Shown here in pieces: positions 50,501 to 62,347 of a stretch of 64,000 nt of DNA. How positions within the stretch are numbered: position 1 is the first letter of the stretch; each line of letters starts with the position of its first letter. The position numbers and the translations under genes were made by a program. Source of the stretch: Pelecanus crispus (taxonomy: Eukaryota > Chordata > Aves > Pelecaniformes > Pelecanidae); contig NC_134660.1 of the NCBI RefSeq assembly GCF_030463565.1, positions 980,001 to 1,044,000 of the forward strand, read 5' to 3'. The notes under the pieces are model-generated. The model did not search any database. It was not told the origin of the DNA and saw nothing but the letters and a program-made list of their open reading frames with translations.

Positions 50501-52069
50501 GGGAAGAAAAGGGGGTGACTGATCTCAGCAGCACTTGAAGGCGCTGCTGTTAATTGGACTCCAAATTTGATTTCTAGCACTGGAGCCACTTACATGTGAC
50601 CCACAATTAATGACTTAACCATTTCAGAAAGCATCAGCGTGCTTTCTCTGGGAGCCCTAAGGCATAAAGGACTGTTGCATTGAGCTGGAGACAATTAGTC
50701 CCCTGCAAATCCAGCTCTCTTACTGCCACAGTCTGCTGAAGCTGCTGCGCTCTCTTGAGCTGTGAGGAAGGGACCGATACATGTCATTGCAGAAGCAGAT
50801 TTTAGGACACGACTCGCCACGATCGCTAACTGGGGCTGAATCTTGAAGTTTAGCACTTGCAGCTCAGGTGCTACAAGTATGTCTCTAATGCGAGTCTGCA
50901 CTTCTGAAGGGGGTACAGATATGCAAACTAATCCTAAATTGCTTTATAAAATTTTTTTCAGCTGTTGATTACCTGAAACTGCAGCAAGCTCCAAGGAGCT
51001 ATTATTGCTCATAGCTTCTGCACGTCCAGTCTTCCTCATTTACAGAACATAACGTGCAGTTTGAGAGAGGCTCTCGCTTTAAAGCCTTGCATTGACCTCT
51101 GCTTCTCAGGGACGATCTCCTTCGTGCAATCAAGAAACTGAAGGTCTTGGGGAATGGCTTTGGGATTATCCCTGTTGGTGGAACATATCTGATCCAGTCT
51201 GTACCAGCTGAACTGAACATGGATCACACTGTCGTCTTGCAGCTGGCAGAGGTATTGAGCCAGGAGATTTTAAAATACAACCACCTTGGAAAAACCTTAT
51301 TGCTTCCGTGACAAGGAACTGTGATTAGACCAGGCCTATAGGCAAAGCTGTCCACGCTCTTCTAAACGATGAACTTAAGTTGATGATAAGCACATAGTAT
51401 TTTTCCTCTCATTTCAGAAAAAGGGCTATGTAACAGTCAGTGAGATCAGGTCCAGTCTGAAGTGGGAGACGGAACGCGCAAAGCAAGTGCTGGTATGTAT
51501 GAAGGTCTCTTGTGCACCGTGGAGTTCAGTGACAGCGTGGAGCCACTGCTCCCGCAGCCCGGCAGCGGATGCGTTATCACAGCACGCGCAGGGGATCCTA
51601 AGCTAGCTGGCAGACCAAAGGCAGAGTACACACTGCCGTAAACACAGACTGAGGAAAGCAGGATGTCAGAAGCTGCAGATATTCCTGTGGATTCACTAAT
51701 CTCCATGAAAACTTGAATCTTGTTAGCTCAGGTCCTACATAAATGTGCACAGTGGGCATGGCTGGATGCCTGAACTATAGTTGTCCTGGTCAAGTTGAGT
51801 AAAAATTACTGTAGCCCAAGTTCTACGCCCTCCCTTACCCTAGCATAAATGTGGGGTCAGGCCTCTATTGTGAACGGCTTCTCAGCCATTTAATGAAGTT
51901 TCACTCACAGTTTCTGCTCTTGTTTGTATAGGAACACTTGCTGAAGGAAGGAATGGCCTGGCTGGATACGCAGGCAGCAGGAGAACCTCAGTACTGGCTG
52001 CCTGCTCTCTTTACAGAGCTGTACTCTCAGGAAATCACTCCAGAGGAAGCCAAGGAGGCAATACCTTGA
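47521..52069 (+). CDS. SNF8: SNF8 (EAP30/VPS22), ESCRT-II subunit, complete
   Basis: Subunit of ESCRT-II, which with VPS25 (two copies) and VPS36 sorts ubiquitinated membrane proteins into multivesicular bodies at the endosome. Eight exons (47521-47574, 48463-48513, 49079-49217, 49546-49650, 50387-50459, 51110-51251, 51418-51492, 51932-52069) join to 258 residues, the human length. The N-terminal basic helix ([18 protein letters not shown]) matches the human sequence as I recall it. The core then holds two winged-helix domains (about 40-170 and 175-255), with landmarks [60 protein letters not shown] and [16 protein letters not shown]. All junctions are in phase. The exon 2 donor GTGGAA and exon 6 donor GTATTG are the weakest. 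Confidence 0.97.
47635..48120. repeat. G-rich minisatellite in SNF8 intron 1
   Basis: Degenerate tandem array with units of roughly 70-100 bp. The core gacaccgggacctaccgggt, followed by ccgtgggcagccgggccggc, recurs near 47671, 47773, 47847 and 47967, joined by runs of six to nine G. The plus (non-template) strand carries nearly all G runs, so G-quadruplexes and R-loops are possible. It reads as open in several frames on both strands; none looks like protein. Confidence 0.85.
48463..48513 (+). CDS. SNF8: SNF8 exon 2
   Basis: 51 nt, residues 19-35 ([17 protein letters not shown]), phase 0-0. Acceptor TCCTGCAG, donor GTGGAA. Confidence 0.96.
49079..49217 (+). CDS. SNF8: SNF8 exon 3
   Basis: 139 nt, residues 36-82, [15 protein letters not shown] to GVDPLAS. 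Acceptor CTTTCAG. The donor is GCAT followed by GTGAGG, splitting Ser82. Confidence 0.96.
49546..49650 (+). CDS. SNF8: SNF8 exon 4
   Basis: 105 nt, residues 82-117, [20 protein letters not shown] to KHRNGG. Acceptor CTTCACAG, donor GTGAGG. Confidence 0.96.
50387..50459 (+). CDS. SNF8: SNF8 exon 5
   Basis: 73 nt, residues 117-141, [20 protein letters not shown] to DVSQ. Acceptor CCCCTAG, donor GTGAGT. Confidence 0.96.
51110..51251 (+). CDS. SNF8: SNF8 exon 6
   Basis: 142 nt, residues 141-188, [20 protein letters not shown] to VVLQLAE. Acceptor TTCTCAG, donor GTATTG. Confidence 0.96.
51418..51492 (+). CDS. SNF8: SNF8 exon 7
   Basis: 75 nt, residues 189-213, [20 protein letters not shown] to AKQVL, phase 0-0. 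Acceptor ATTTCAG, donor GTATGT. Confidence 0.96.
51932..52069 (+). CDS. SNF8: SNF8 exon 8 (terminal)
   Basis: Residues 214-258, [20 protein letters not shown] to EAKEAIP, with TGA at 52067-52069. Acceptor GTATAG. Confidence 0.96.
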   Translation, partial: EHLLKEGMAWLDTQAAGEPQYWLPALFTELYSQEITPEEAKEAIP

Positions 52070-52152
52070 CTGCTACGTGTTCTGTGCCTGTATATAATTC
52101 TTCTTGTGAGGTTATTTGCATATCACCTGAAACACAGGGACAGCGGACTTGA

Positions 52153-52158
52153 AATAAA
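52153..52158 (+). terminator. SNF8: SNF8 poly(A) signal
   Basis: AATAAA 84 nt after the stop, followed by a GT-rich stretch (GTTTTGTAAAAAGTGTCT). Cleavage is expected near 52172-52180. Confidence 0.88.
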
Positions 52159-52180
52159 AGTTTTGTAAAAAGTGTCTAGC

Positions 52181-52454
52181 TTGAAAAGTTTAATAGGATT
52201 AATTCGTACTTGCTTACCTCTGAATTTTCTCCTCTGTTGTGGGTGGAAATGCTGCTTACCATTACAGACAACTAATTACCTTGTCACAGCAAGAGGAAAA
52301 TGATCTAAGCTGCTATTGCAACTGCAGTCTTGGAGGATGCAAATGTGACTCCAGCTAAAGAATCTTAGAGCCAGCAGTGACACTGAGAAACTGTTCTGTA
52401 GTCCTCTCTGCTCTGTGAATGAGTTGTTGTTCCACTAAGGAGTACCACAGTCTA
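52181..52454. other. SNF8-UBE2Z convergent intergenic gap
   Basis: About 270 bp of unique AT-leaning sequence between two facing poly(A) sites. I see no gene or repeat in it. Confidence 0.75.
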
Positions 52455-54863
52455 GATTCTGCCAAAACAAACTTTATTGCACAAAAAAAAAAATCTTATG
52501 TACAATAGTATATAAACAAGGTATCTTAGAGTGACTCTTGTGCATATATTTTTCAACTCAATTAGGTCTAAAAATCTGTTGCTAAAACATCTCTGCCTAG
52601 AGCAGTCATTTGAGGATTGTCACTTTGAAATGGAAACATTCAGAAATGGTAGGACAGACAACAATAGAGCTATAAAACTAATACTTCTCTTTTACAGCCA
52701 CATGCTAGTTATGTGAATAGTGTCCACAATAAGGCATTTTCTTGTTTCGTTGTATCGGTGGATGGTAACGCCACATGCATCACAAACAGATTTCAGAACC
52801 AGCTCTGCCTTGGGAAGGCAGCAGAGTCACAGCTCTACCCACAACGCTACTGAACGGTGAAAAACAACGTGACATTTACAATGGGATTAAAGAGGCGGTA
52901 AAGTAGGACACAGCTCATGACTTCTCAGGAGACCCCTCTGCCTCCCTGAGACCGCATCTCAAGGTGAACACCGCTTTATTTACTCTCATCTGGTGTATGT
53001 GTTGAGCGAGTCCTATGACAGCTCAGCTTTCCATCGAGGGAAGACGGGGTTTAAGTCTAAATCAAGCCAACGACAGACCCAGGGGAGTTTGCTTGCTAAA
53101 GGGAAAAAAAAGGTTCCCAAGTTGTTAAACGGCACCTTAACAATTCTGAATTGTTTCCACCTTCTGGCTTTTCAGAGCTGCTTAAGCAGCAGTGTGCAGG
53201 CTTCTGAGTTCTGCAAGAGTTGATATAAATCATAGAGACCGAAAATAATTCAGTGACGCATGGGGCATTGCCTTTCTGTACAGCGCACAGCAGGGGTCTT
53301 TTGGCCCCTCTATTCTGCGCTTTTTTTAGAACAAAGATGACTGCGCTGGAAGTTCTCCCACCACTACGAGTCTGAAACAGGGCCGAGCTGGTGGGAAGGT
53401 GTGTAAGGAAACTGGGAGAGGGCCCAGGACAATGTGCAACTTTGTGCTTAGCTTTCTATCAAAGCTCCCATAAAAATTAAAAAAAAAAAAAAAAAGAAAA
53501 AAAAGTAGATTAAGCTCTTTATCATCAAAATGTTATACTGCTCCAATCAATCATCACCAGGCTCATTTACCTGGAGAAAGTGGGTATTTCACCTCCACCC
53601 AAGTCACACTGAATATATCTTTGCTGTAACGGCACTCGCAGCCAGCAGACATCTCTCCAAGAGGCTGGCCTTCGCTCACAGTAAAAAGCTGCTGTTTAAA
53701 ATGTTCAAAGCACTGAAGTGTTAAACTTTACAACACTTGGCCAGCTTGCGCTCGGCCAAGTTTGGCAAAGGAGTTTGTCAGTAACAAGGCATACACCTCG
53801 GAAGAGCTCCACCCAGAAAGAGTGGCTTCCTTAGCCAAAATTGCCCCTTATCCTAGCGTTTCCATCCGATGGATCAAGGTAGCAGCAGGGAGTGAGGTGG
53901 CAGGAGGAAGAAGGGAGGAAAATAAAATATTACACCGAGTAGAGAGGTGGAAAGCAAAGAGTACTTCAGTTACGGAAACAAAACAGCTCTGTTCAGAGCA
54001 GCGAGAATAAAGTATTTCTAGAAGGCTAAATTCGAATCAATACCTTAAAAAAATAATACACAAACTAGACTTATTTTTAAGTGCTCCCCCCATCTCTGAC
54101 CAATGATTTTCTCACCCTCCCTTCCCCAAAACGCCAGGATGAACACACCTGCACTTGGTTTACGGATTCTTGCAGTTTCCATTTTCATCCGCCCCTTTGC
54201 GCCTGAAGTCTCAGTGGACGAAGTCACCCAGGGCTTGAGTAAAGCTTTCAGAAAGGAGCCCAGATTCCACCACTGCTCTTTATCTTTGGTCTGTCTAGAA
54301 CAGTGTCTAGAAGAAAGACATCAGGTAGATGGGCTCCACAGAGCAGAGAGGCTCCATCTCTCCCAACCCGCACAAAAAGGCTTCGCCTGGGCACACGGTG
54401 CGTGGGCCCTGTCATACCCTGGACTCATCAAAGCGCTCCCACAGCTACAGCTCCACGTTCAGCATGGCCCCAGGGAAGGGCTCACTGTCTAGGAACAGAA
54501 AAGCTGTAAAGAGGATTTGCAGTCTAGATCTCATTCTTTAATCAAATGGAACAAAAAAAAAAAAAAAAACCAAAAAACCCAAAACAACCAGTGTAGGTGT
54601 TTCCAAAAAATAACCTGATGCCACATGCTCCAGCTTTCTAGCATAGTAAGTACCTTTTAAGAGTAGCCTGTCACAAGCTTGGCTTTGTCTAGCATGAAGT
54701 CTTCTCGTTCAGCGTTATCCACCAGAGCAGTAAAAGGCGACAGAAGATATCCCGCGGTTTTCTCCGCTCTGGCATTGATTTGGTTGTCGAGTCTGTCAGG
54801 GGTACTCTAGAGTGTGAAGACAGAACATCCCCACGGCTTGGCCTCTCCGCTGTTAACGCAGCT
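52455..54863 (-). other. UBE2Z: UBE2Z 3'UTR
   Basis: About 2.4 kb between the UBE2Z stop codon and the distal poly(A) signal on the minus strand, interrupted by oligo(T) tracts in the mRNA (A runs on the plus strand near 53479 and 54551). No other gene is recognised here. A long 3'UTR is usual for UBE2Z. Confidence 0.75.
52473..52478 (-). terminator. UBE2Z: UBE2Z distal poly(A) signal
   Basis: AATAAA on the minus strand, in GCAATAAAGTTTG. A second AATAAA at 52975-52980 could give a shorter transcript. Confidence 0.75.
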
Positions 54864-55034
54864 CTAAGCTTTAGAGCAACCTTGAGTGTCTGTCTCTGTC
54901 TCAGAGGAGCTGCTCTCAGAGTCTATTTCTGTATTCTCCTGCTGGTGTTTCTCTTGCACCTTCTGCCGAATTCCTTGCAAACGCACTAATAGGGACTGAT
55001 AGTCGAAGTGGCCTCTTTTTTCACCAAAAGGATC
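54864..55034 (-). CDS. UBE2Z: UBE2Z exon 7 (terminal)
   Basis: 171 nt, [19 protein letters not shown] to TQGCSKA and the TAG at 54864-54866. Acceptor TTCTTCCAG. The last 30 residues have drifted most from human. Confidence 0.95.
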   Translation of the reverse strand, partial: DPFGEKRGHFDYQSLLVRLQGIRQKVQEKHQQENTEIDSESSSSETETDTQGCSKA

Positions 55035-58000
55035 CTGGAAGAAAACCATAGATAAGCCTATTAATATAGACCATTATCCTTCTGGCAAGAGGCAGAAAGA
55101 AAAAAGCTGCGTAGTAATTGGGCAACAAATGGCCTACGATAAGGGTTAAATCCCATCTTATGACAGAGAGGCCCCTAAACTTTCCACTGTCACGGCAGAG
55201 GTTGAAGACTGAAGATCATTTCTGTTTAGAGTCTCTTTCGGGAAACCTTACAAACTTCAAAAACAGAGGAAAGGCCAGGCAGACATGGGTTGGATTTCTA
55301 CTAGCAGCTTTGAAAAAGTAAACTATTTCAAAGATTTGGTCTCAGGCCCACTCCAAGGAGGCAGGGAAATCATTCCAAATGAAAGCCCCTAAAATCCAGA
55401 GGCCAAAAGCTGGACCACACTTTACATTAGTGCTACAGACCCTTTCCAAATGAAAGCATCGCTATTCTCATTTTAAATCAAGGCCCCCAGCTGAGATGTA
55501 GCCAAGTCAGAGGCAGAAAGTCTTTGGAGATGATTTAACATTTGCTGCTTTTATCCCTGTCCCAGGTCAAAGACACATTGCCAGGGCTGTATAAGGTGGT
55601 GGTGGAGTTTAGGCTGTCCTACCTGACGGGAATCTTTGGTACAAGCCAACATGCAGCCCCAGAGTTAACACCACAGCACATCTGGCAAGCACTCAACTGA
55701 TACTGAGCCTGGAGTGACTTCATTTTAAATACAGGGTAACGAAGACAACAATGCCATCCCTCCAGCACACTGCGTTCATGCTTCCTGCACTACGATTTAC
55801 AAGTGAGCAGAAAACAGACCACAGCAGTCACTGCCTCTGGGAACTGAACACAGCACAGTCCCAGGCCACAGTCCATAAACCCACGGAGAAAGCAACCGAG
55901 CCCTGGCTCCTTGAAGAAGAAACAAGAGCAGGCTGCACCTGACAATCCTCTAATGTCACCAAACTTCACTACACAGCCTCCAGTTCAGTACTCTCCGCAG
56001 ACACAGACCTTCCTTATGGGAATTTCTCACCCCAAACATCAACTCTCCTGCTTTGCGAATGCTTTCAATTCATGAATCACACAGCCAGAGAAGGCACTGA
56101 CAGGAAAAAAGGGCTCAGAGACACAAGATCATTAAATCAGCCACCTCCATCTTTTCTTAGCAGTGGAATTTCTCAATGAGTCAGACAAGAGGTGGCTGAT
56201 GAGGGAGGAAGACACATCTGTTCATATGCAAATAGCTTGGCAATCTATTCTTTAAAGTCTACTTTCCTGCAGAAACAAGCCCCTGTATTCAACCTGTCTA
56301 GATGCCACTGCTGTCTTGTCACTCTTCCCCCACCCCGTCCTCCTCCAGCACCTTTTGACTCAGGCAGCCACTTTCAGTCTCACCTAACAGAACAAGGAGT
56401 GTCAAAGAAAAGTTCCTATCTGCTGTGTGAGCGAAGAAACCTCAGAAAAAGAGAAATTCTACCAGGGACCCAACAGGAAAACACTGCAATGGAGTTCAGT
56501 TGCCACCAGCACTGAATAACCTGCATGTGCCCTCCCTGCTTAACACCAGATCCACACGAAAGCAAACTGTACCGGTTCCACTGCTGAAAGAAGTACCTGC
56601 TTGCCTGGAGAGTGGCTCAGGTCCAGCACTCCGAGAAGTCTAACAGCCTTGAAAACACCGTGTGCGTACTCTGAACTTGGGGAAGGCAGTGTTTTATCCA
56701 CAGGACCGTCTCCAGGTCTGAGTTTCATGGCTGATTCAAAGTTAGAATATACACTTCATAGAAAAGACCCAGATCCACGCCAGGTACCTCTACGTGCTGC
56801 ACACTGTTGTTTGTCACTAACCACATACCCTTATCTAAGGCAGCGTGTTATCAACAAGACAATTGTCTGCCACCCACCTGCATTGTCTGTCCTTGGAGAT
56901 AAAGTCTCTCTTTACACACCCCTTCATAGAAGTCGTAGTATTCCATGAAGGATTTCTCCATTACGCCCCTGAACGCAAAGGGAGAGCAAACAGTCAACAC
57001 AAAATGGCAGTGTTACAACGGTCACATCATCCCGGGTCACCCCATCCCACTGAACCCCAGTTCATGTAATCAGTGTGGACACCCATACACGGCGTCCCAG
57101 ACAACTAACAGGGCACAGCGAGGCAGGACACAGAGCAAAACGAACGGCGGCATCACTGCAGCTGAAGAGATTCTGCACATGTTTCCACAACAGCTGCGCT
57201 CCCCTCCCTCCGAGATTTCCCCCCCGCCCCCCATAAGACAAGGCACATTTATACTCAAAACACAAGTCAGAGGATGCAGCCATTGTGCACATTAACACAG
57301 CCTTTGTCGATGCACAGCTCCTGGGCTCCACACAGATGCAGCCATCCACTTCAGGGGAAACAAAATGACTCTTCGTTGGACCAGGGAGAACTTAAAGACT
57401 TGCTCTTCCCTGAAGCAATTCTCGGGGTTTCAGGAAGGGCAGCCAGAGAAGTTTATTCTGCTTCCCCACACCCACTTTCTTATGCTTCCTCCATGCCTCC
57501 TTTCCATACCGTAATGGCTCAGGACAGGGACACTTTCCTTCCAGCATGTCGCACACTGCTACCCGGATGGTCTCATGCCGAATGCACTCGTTATAGTTCT
57601 TGCTGTCCCCGGGGTGCCTCTCCTGGAAATAGAATTTGGGCCAGTGAGTCCACGCAACTGCAATGGCTCTTCGTCTCTCCTCCTGGGCCTGATGAATTTC
57701 ACCGGTGCACGAACCTGCTATGGCTTTGTCTGTTCTGTGTACGCTGAGCTAATTTATACTGCAAATGAAAGGCTGGCAAGATTTTTACATGTCTCCAGAG
57801 CCTCAGACTCACACAGCTGTGGAGACAGGTCAACCGATAAGTTAGCACAGAAACCTGCCTCTCTCCGAGATGCTGGAGACCATGAAAACCTAAGCAGTTT
57901 GGTTCCTGCGTGACAGTATGTCCCAAGGAAGCCATTTCAGGATTCGTGTAGCAGAGAAATGAAGAGCCACCCCATCTCCCCGGCAACTTCTCGAATGCCT

Positions 58001-61000
58001 CTTGCTCTTCTGTTACCTTACACATATGCGAGCTAAGCAGCCTCCGGTTCGGAGCTGGCTTGCAACTCCCCCTCAAGCTCTGAGTAGAGGCAGAGCAAGC
58101 TGGAGAAGCCAAGCGACATAACCTACTTTTGTCCCCGTTTCCAGAATGGGATTTGCCACCAGGAGCAAGGTGGGGAGGGAAGAGACAAATAGCTGCAGAA
58201 CCAGAGATGATCCACCCCAAACTCTCACCTGCTCAAAGCCGGGTTCATTGTGATAGGGGTTCTCAGTCATCAGAGACTGGATGGAGATGAGGACTGAAGA
58301 GATACTCTGTGCTGGGCTCCACGCAGGCCCGGTCCAAGTGCTGAGGCATTAAAACAGAAAACCATCAATTAACAACGCAGGACTGGCCCAGTGAGCACCA
58401 TCCCTCCAACTACCAAAGATCAGAAAGCTTGGGAAACCACGTCTATACCTTACAGAAACATGACAGGAAAAGAAACAGCTGCTACAGATATAGAAAGCCC
58501 TGGACACTGAGAAAGTTTTCAAGGTCAAAGTAGTTTATTCTCTCAAACAAATAAGTACTTTAGCTTGAGCAAGACAAGAGAGGCTGGTAAACTTCACTCT
58601 GCTGCTCACACAGCCAGGGCGTCACACAGGAGTTGAGGAAAAGTAACGCTTCCAAGCATTTTACAGGGCACTTAGAGCTACGGCTATCCTCTCGCACAGC
58701 AGCCTGGAGCAAGACAAGCTACCAGCACTACCATAAGTCAAACCCAACAACTCTTAAGAACTGAAATCTGGTTTTTAAGACTCAAACAAGGCCATTGCTT
58801 GTACAGTCTGTAATGCAAACACTCAGCACAAGGACTGCCATCAAAAGCACTAACGGATGCTCTGCTAAAGGAATAAGGTGCCTGTTTCATACACGCAGGG
58901 TAGCAAAAGCCTTTGCACAGAACAGCATAAGCAGAAAAAGCTGTTCTGCTGCTTGCCCTTAATATCCTAGTTCCAGATACAGACCTGTCTCCCTGTGAGC
59001 TGAACAAGGATGTGCTGACCCACATATGCTCTTCCTAAATCCTTTCATTTGCAGCTCCCTCCATGCTTCCCATTTCCGCTAAGGCTGAGGCTCTTTGTTC
59101 ACTCCTCAATAATTTTGCTTCCATGCCAGGGCTACAATTGCATGAGCAACAAAGCAGCTTGTGTGGGAGCTGCTGGGCATTCAGACCCCCGAGATACGGA
59201 CATGCCCTACACATCTCAGTGCTTTGCAGGTGTTGGCATCCAACTCACCGGATGAGGAAGGCTCCTATGCTGAGGAAGGTGTTTCCCAGCACAGTGCATC
59301 TCTCTACCAGCCCCGAGGCCAGTATCTATCAGCCGCTGGGTATCAGCTACTTGGACCAGCTTTGGTGCAAGTGGCACGTGCACGGCACTGCCAAAACCAT
59401 CCCAGCAAAGGCAGTCGTATAACCACATCAGTGCTCAGACTCCTGCTGCTTGATCAAATCCCTACAGCAACTCAAGCCATCACCGCCCCTTCCTCACCTG
59501 GCTGCCGTTACTACCGCTCTGCAGCAGGAGGAACTACGTACTAACACCCCAGTCCAGAGTCTCAGCAAAAGCCTGTCTTTACTGGTAACTGAAACTGTCA
59601 CAGCTGGGGTTGGGAATGTCACACCATGGCCAGGGTTCCTCCAGTAGAGCCGTAAGAGCCATGCAATCAACCAGGACCTTCACGCATTTAAAAATCAAGC
59701 AGGTGAATAACAAGCATTTGCAGCGGTGGAGCCCGTTTGAACAGGCAGCATGGGAGCAGCGCTTGTAAATCACTACACCCACTGCTCAGCCCCACATACC
59801 ATGTGTAGGTGGAAGCCCAGAGCAGTCAAATGGCTCTCAAGGAAGTTCTTAGCGGCTTTTAATTTTATTTATTTATTTTTAAACCCACACAGAGAGAGGA
59901 AATTAAAACCACAAAAACCTACATTCAAACAACATTAAGGATCAGGCTGCAAAGCGCAAAAGCGGAAGAAACACAGCGCTCGGGACGAGGCTTTGCAAGG
60001 GGAAGCAGGGGAGAAGCGGCAGCGTCCACTGAACTTCATGCCTCCCCCGCTTCGTCCTCAGGTGCTTTTAAAGGCAAGTTAGACTCCAATTCCAGTAGAG
60101 GACTTTGCGCTGCTTTACGACTCGGATTCTGTACACGATTTCACAGAAGCGTAAAGGTGCATCCAAGCACGTGTCTGGGGCAAGATCAGGGCACAACACA
60201 CTGTGGAGGACGCGCGAGGCAGACTACAGCCTGCAGCCACCTCCTGATTTCCCATCAAAACAGCCAAAGTCTCCTCTTACCCTAGAATACTCAGGCAGAC
60301 TTTCCCATTGCGGTAGAAGTTGGGGTTAAACCTCACTGTGTTATTTCCCGTTGTCATCAGTTTGACCCTTGGTGGGTGGATGGGATAATCTGGAGGACAG
60401 CGAAACAGGAACAAGAAGAAACCCCCTTCATAAGGCGTGTCAAATGGGCCTGTGATCAATGCATGAATCTGGAAAACAAAAGCCCGTCTTGCGCACCATT
60501 TCAAAATTGTGCAGTACCGTCAAATCCTCAACAAAGCCAACCGAAGGCAAGAGATCTCCACCCAGGCAGCAGCACGGAGGCAGCGTCTTCCACAAGCACA
60601 CGCCATGTGCAGGCCATACTTAACCCTCCCTCCTTCCCTCGTTAGCCGGAGCCGCTGCTGCGCACTTCTCTCCCCTCTGCCACACTCAATGTGCAAAGCA
60701 GGTTTCCAGTGCGAGGTTTGGCCAGAGTCCACAACAGCTGCCTCCCATACATCTCTATACAGTCCAAACCAGACTGAATCACAGTTCAGCTGGTAAGCTC
60801 TGCTTAAAAAAAAAAAAAAAAAAAAAAAAAAGGAAAGATTTCAAATATGAAAAAAAAAAAAAATCTAATTTTAGAAAGAAAAAAAATAATCAGAATTTCT
60901 GCCAAAACTAGAGCATTCCTCAATTTTATGGTCTCATGCTGATTTGGTCTTATTAAAACCAATCACTCAATTTCCTCTGCCAGGATCAGAAATTAAGACC

Positions 61001-62347
61001 CTATTCTCTCCATGCTAATTACCCTCAAAGATCCCAATTGTATAGCAGGAAATCTACTCCCTTTGGGCTATTAAGGAAGCTCAACTCCCCAAGTGCTCCA
61101 AGCAGTCTCCTTTAATGATCCTCTTACCTCCCCGGGATTTCAGTTAAAAGCCCCAAGGCTGGGTGTTCTACAAACCCGCATTTCCCTTGAAGGGCATTTT
61201 GGCACTGTGAGCTACCGAGGCTGAGGGGAGCCAGAGCTGCAGGTAAGTGCCCCAGGTGGGAGCTGGCGCTGCAGACACTCCCTTTGTGCCGCCTCCAAAA
61301 ACCCCGGGGCCCTAAGCCAGGCAGGCGCTTACATGGGGGGAATTTGGGGGAATCTGGGGGACGCCACGTTTGTCAGGGGGGTGGGAGAAGTGCGCAGCAG
61401 AGGGAAAACCAAAGCAACCTCACACACACACACACACCTCTCAGAAACCGGCACAGCCAGACCAGGTGACGCTGGCTGGAGGAAGGGCAGCACCAGCCAA
61501 GAAACACACCGGCTCAAGAACACTGAGCAACCTCTGCCTCTCAGCTCACTGCATTCTCTCTGAGATAATGGGAAATTCCCACTCCTGGAAAACCCTGAGA
61601 GCCAGGAGGGGAAGAACCGGGGCAGGAGAGGCGGTAGCCGTGCCTGCGTCCCTAAAAAGTGGGTCTGCTGAGGCGGCGTGGTGGCCTCAGACCCGCAGGC
61701 GACCCTGGCACCTGTGAGGACCCGGCGGGCAGCTCCGCAGCAGGACAGGGCCCGGGTGCAGGGACACATCTCGCTGCCAGCTCACAGCGATTAAACATCT
61801 CCACGTTCCACAGGCGGGATATAGATAGCACTGCTTGTGGCCAGCAGACTTTTCTCATTTCCAGCCCCTCCGAGAAGCCCCCCATGGCCAACAGCTTTCC
61901 ATGGAGCTCCCTCTTCTCTAAGCTGCTCTACTGATTGTTTTTCAAGCATCGGTAGGATGAAACGAGCTGGATCAGCAGCCCACTGGTTCACAGGGCCACT
62001 ACAGCAGAGCTGGCTTTATCTGTGGAAGCTCCTCGGATCCCTGTGAGGATATCTCTCCACAGAGCCAGTTTCCTCGAGAGCCTCCTCCCACTTTAAATGC
62101 AGCCCACCTCAAGGTCACCAAGAAAACCGGAGCCTAGTTATGCTCCTGCAAGACTCACCCTGACTTCTCTCAAAACATCAAGGGAATACTGCCTTTGGGC
62201 AAACCCTTAAAGCAGCCATCAGCAGCAACATACAGAGAAGCAGAAAGCTGAACCAGCTCCAAATCTTCTCTTACCTTGGTCATGTCATGGGGATCAGGCA
62301 CGACAAACATTCCCGGGGGCGGTTCCTTGTAAATGGACATGATATCC
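54864..62347 (-). CDS. UBE2Z: UBE2Z (USE1), E2 enzyme, exons 2-7; exon 1 off window
   Basis: Ubiquitin/FAT10-conjugating enzyme, charged by UBA6 rather than UBA1. Six exons (62275-62347, 60281-60468, 58229-58340, 57510-57622, 56878-56968, 54864-55034) encode 248 residues, matching human from Asp107 to the end at 354. The UBC fold carries [20 protein letters not shown], the HPN-like region [17 protein letters not shown] with the catalytic Cys in KVCLS, and [20 protein letters not shown]. After it come the long C-terminal extension with [19 protein letters not shown] and an acidic Ser-rich tail ([12 protein letters not shown]). Exon 1, with the Ala/Gly-rich N-terminus and the RIKR junction, is not found up to 64,000 and must lie beyond it. 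The gene converges on SNF8. Confidence 0.96.
56878..56968 (-). CDS. UBE2Z: UBE2Z exon 6
   Basis: 91 nt, [20 protein letters not shown] to LQGQTMQ. Acceptor GCGTTCAG, donor GTGGGT. Confidence 0.95.
57510..57622 (-). CDS. UBE2Z: UBE2Z exon 5
   Basis: 113 nt, [20 protein letters not shown] to CPCPEPLR. Acceptor TTTCCAG, donor GTATGG. Confidence 0.96.
58229..58340 (-). CDS. UBE2Z: UBE2Z exon 4
   Basis: 112 nt, [20 protein letters not shown] to NEPGFEQ. Acceptor TGCCTCAG, donor GTGAGA. Confidence 0.96.
60281..60468 (-). CDS. UBE2Z: UBE2Z exon 3 (catalytic)
   Basis: 188 nt, [16 protein letters not shown] to [10 protein letters not shown]. It contains the active-site Cys and the PxxYPxxPP-type E2 signature [18 protein letters not shown]. 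Acceptor TTTTCCAG, donor GTAAGA. Confidence 0.96.
60805..60831. repeat. A homopolymer in UBE2Z intron 2
   Basis: About 27 A, then further A-rich sequence to 60889. There is no recognisable SINE or LINE body upstream, so it is not clearly a retroposon tail. Confidence 0.85.
61421..61437. repeat. (CA)n microsatellite
   Basis: About eight CA units in UBE2Z intron 2. Confidence 0.85.
62275..62347 (-). CDS. UBE2Z: UBE2Z exon 2
   Basis: 73 nt. The first base completes the Arg codon of exon 1, then [24 protein letters not shown]. Acceptor TTTGTTCAG, donor GTAAGA. Confidence 0.95.
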
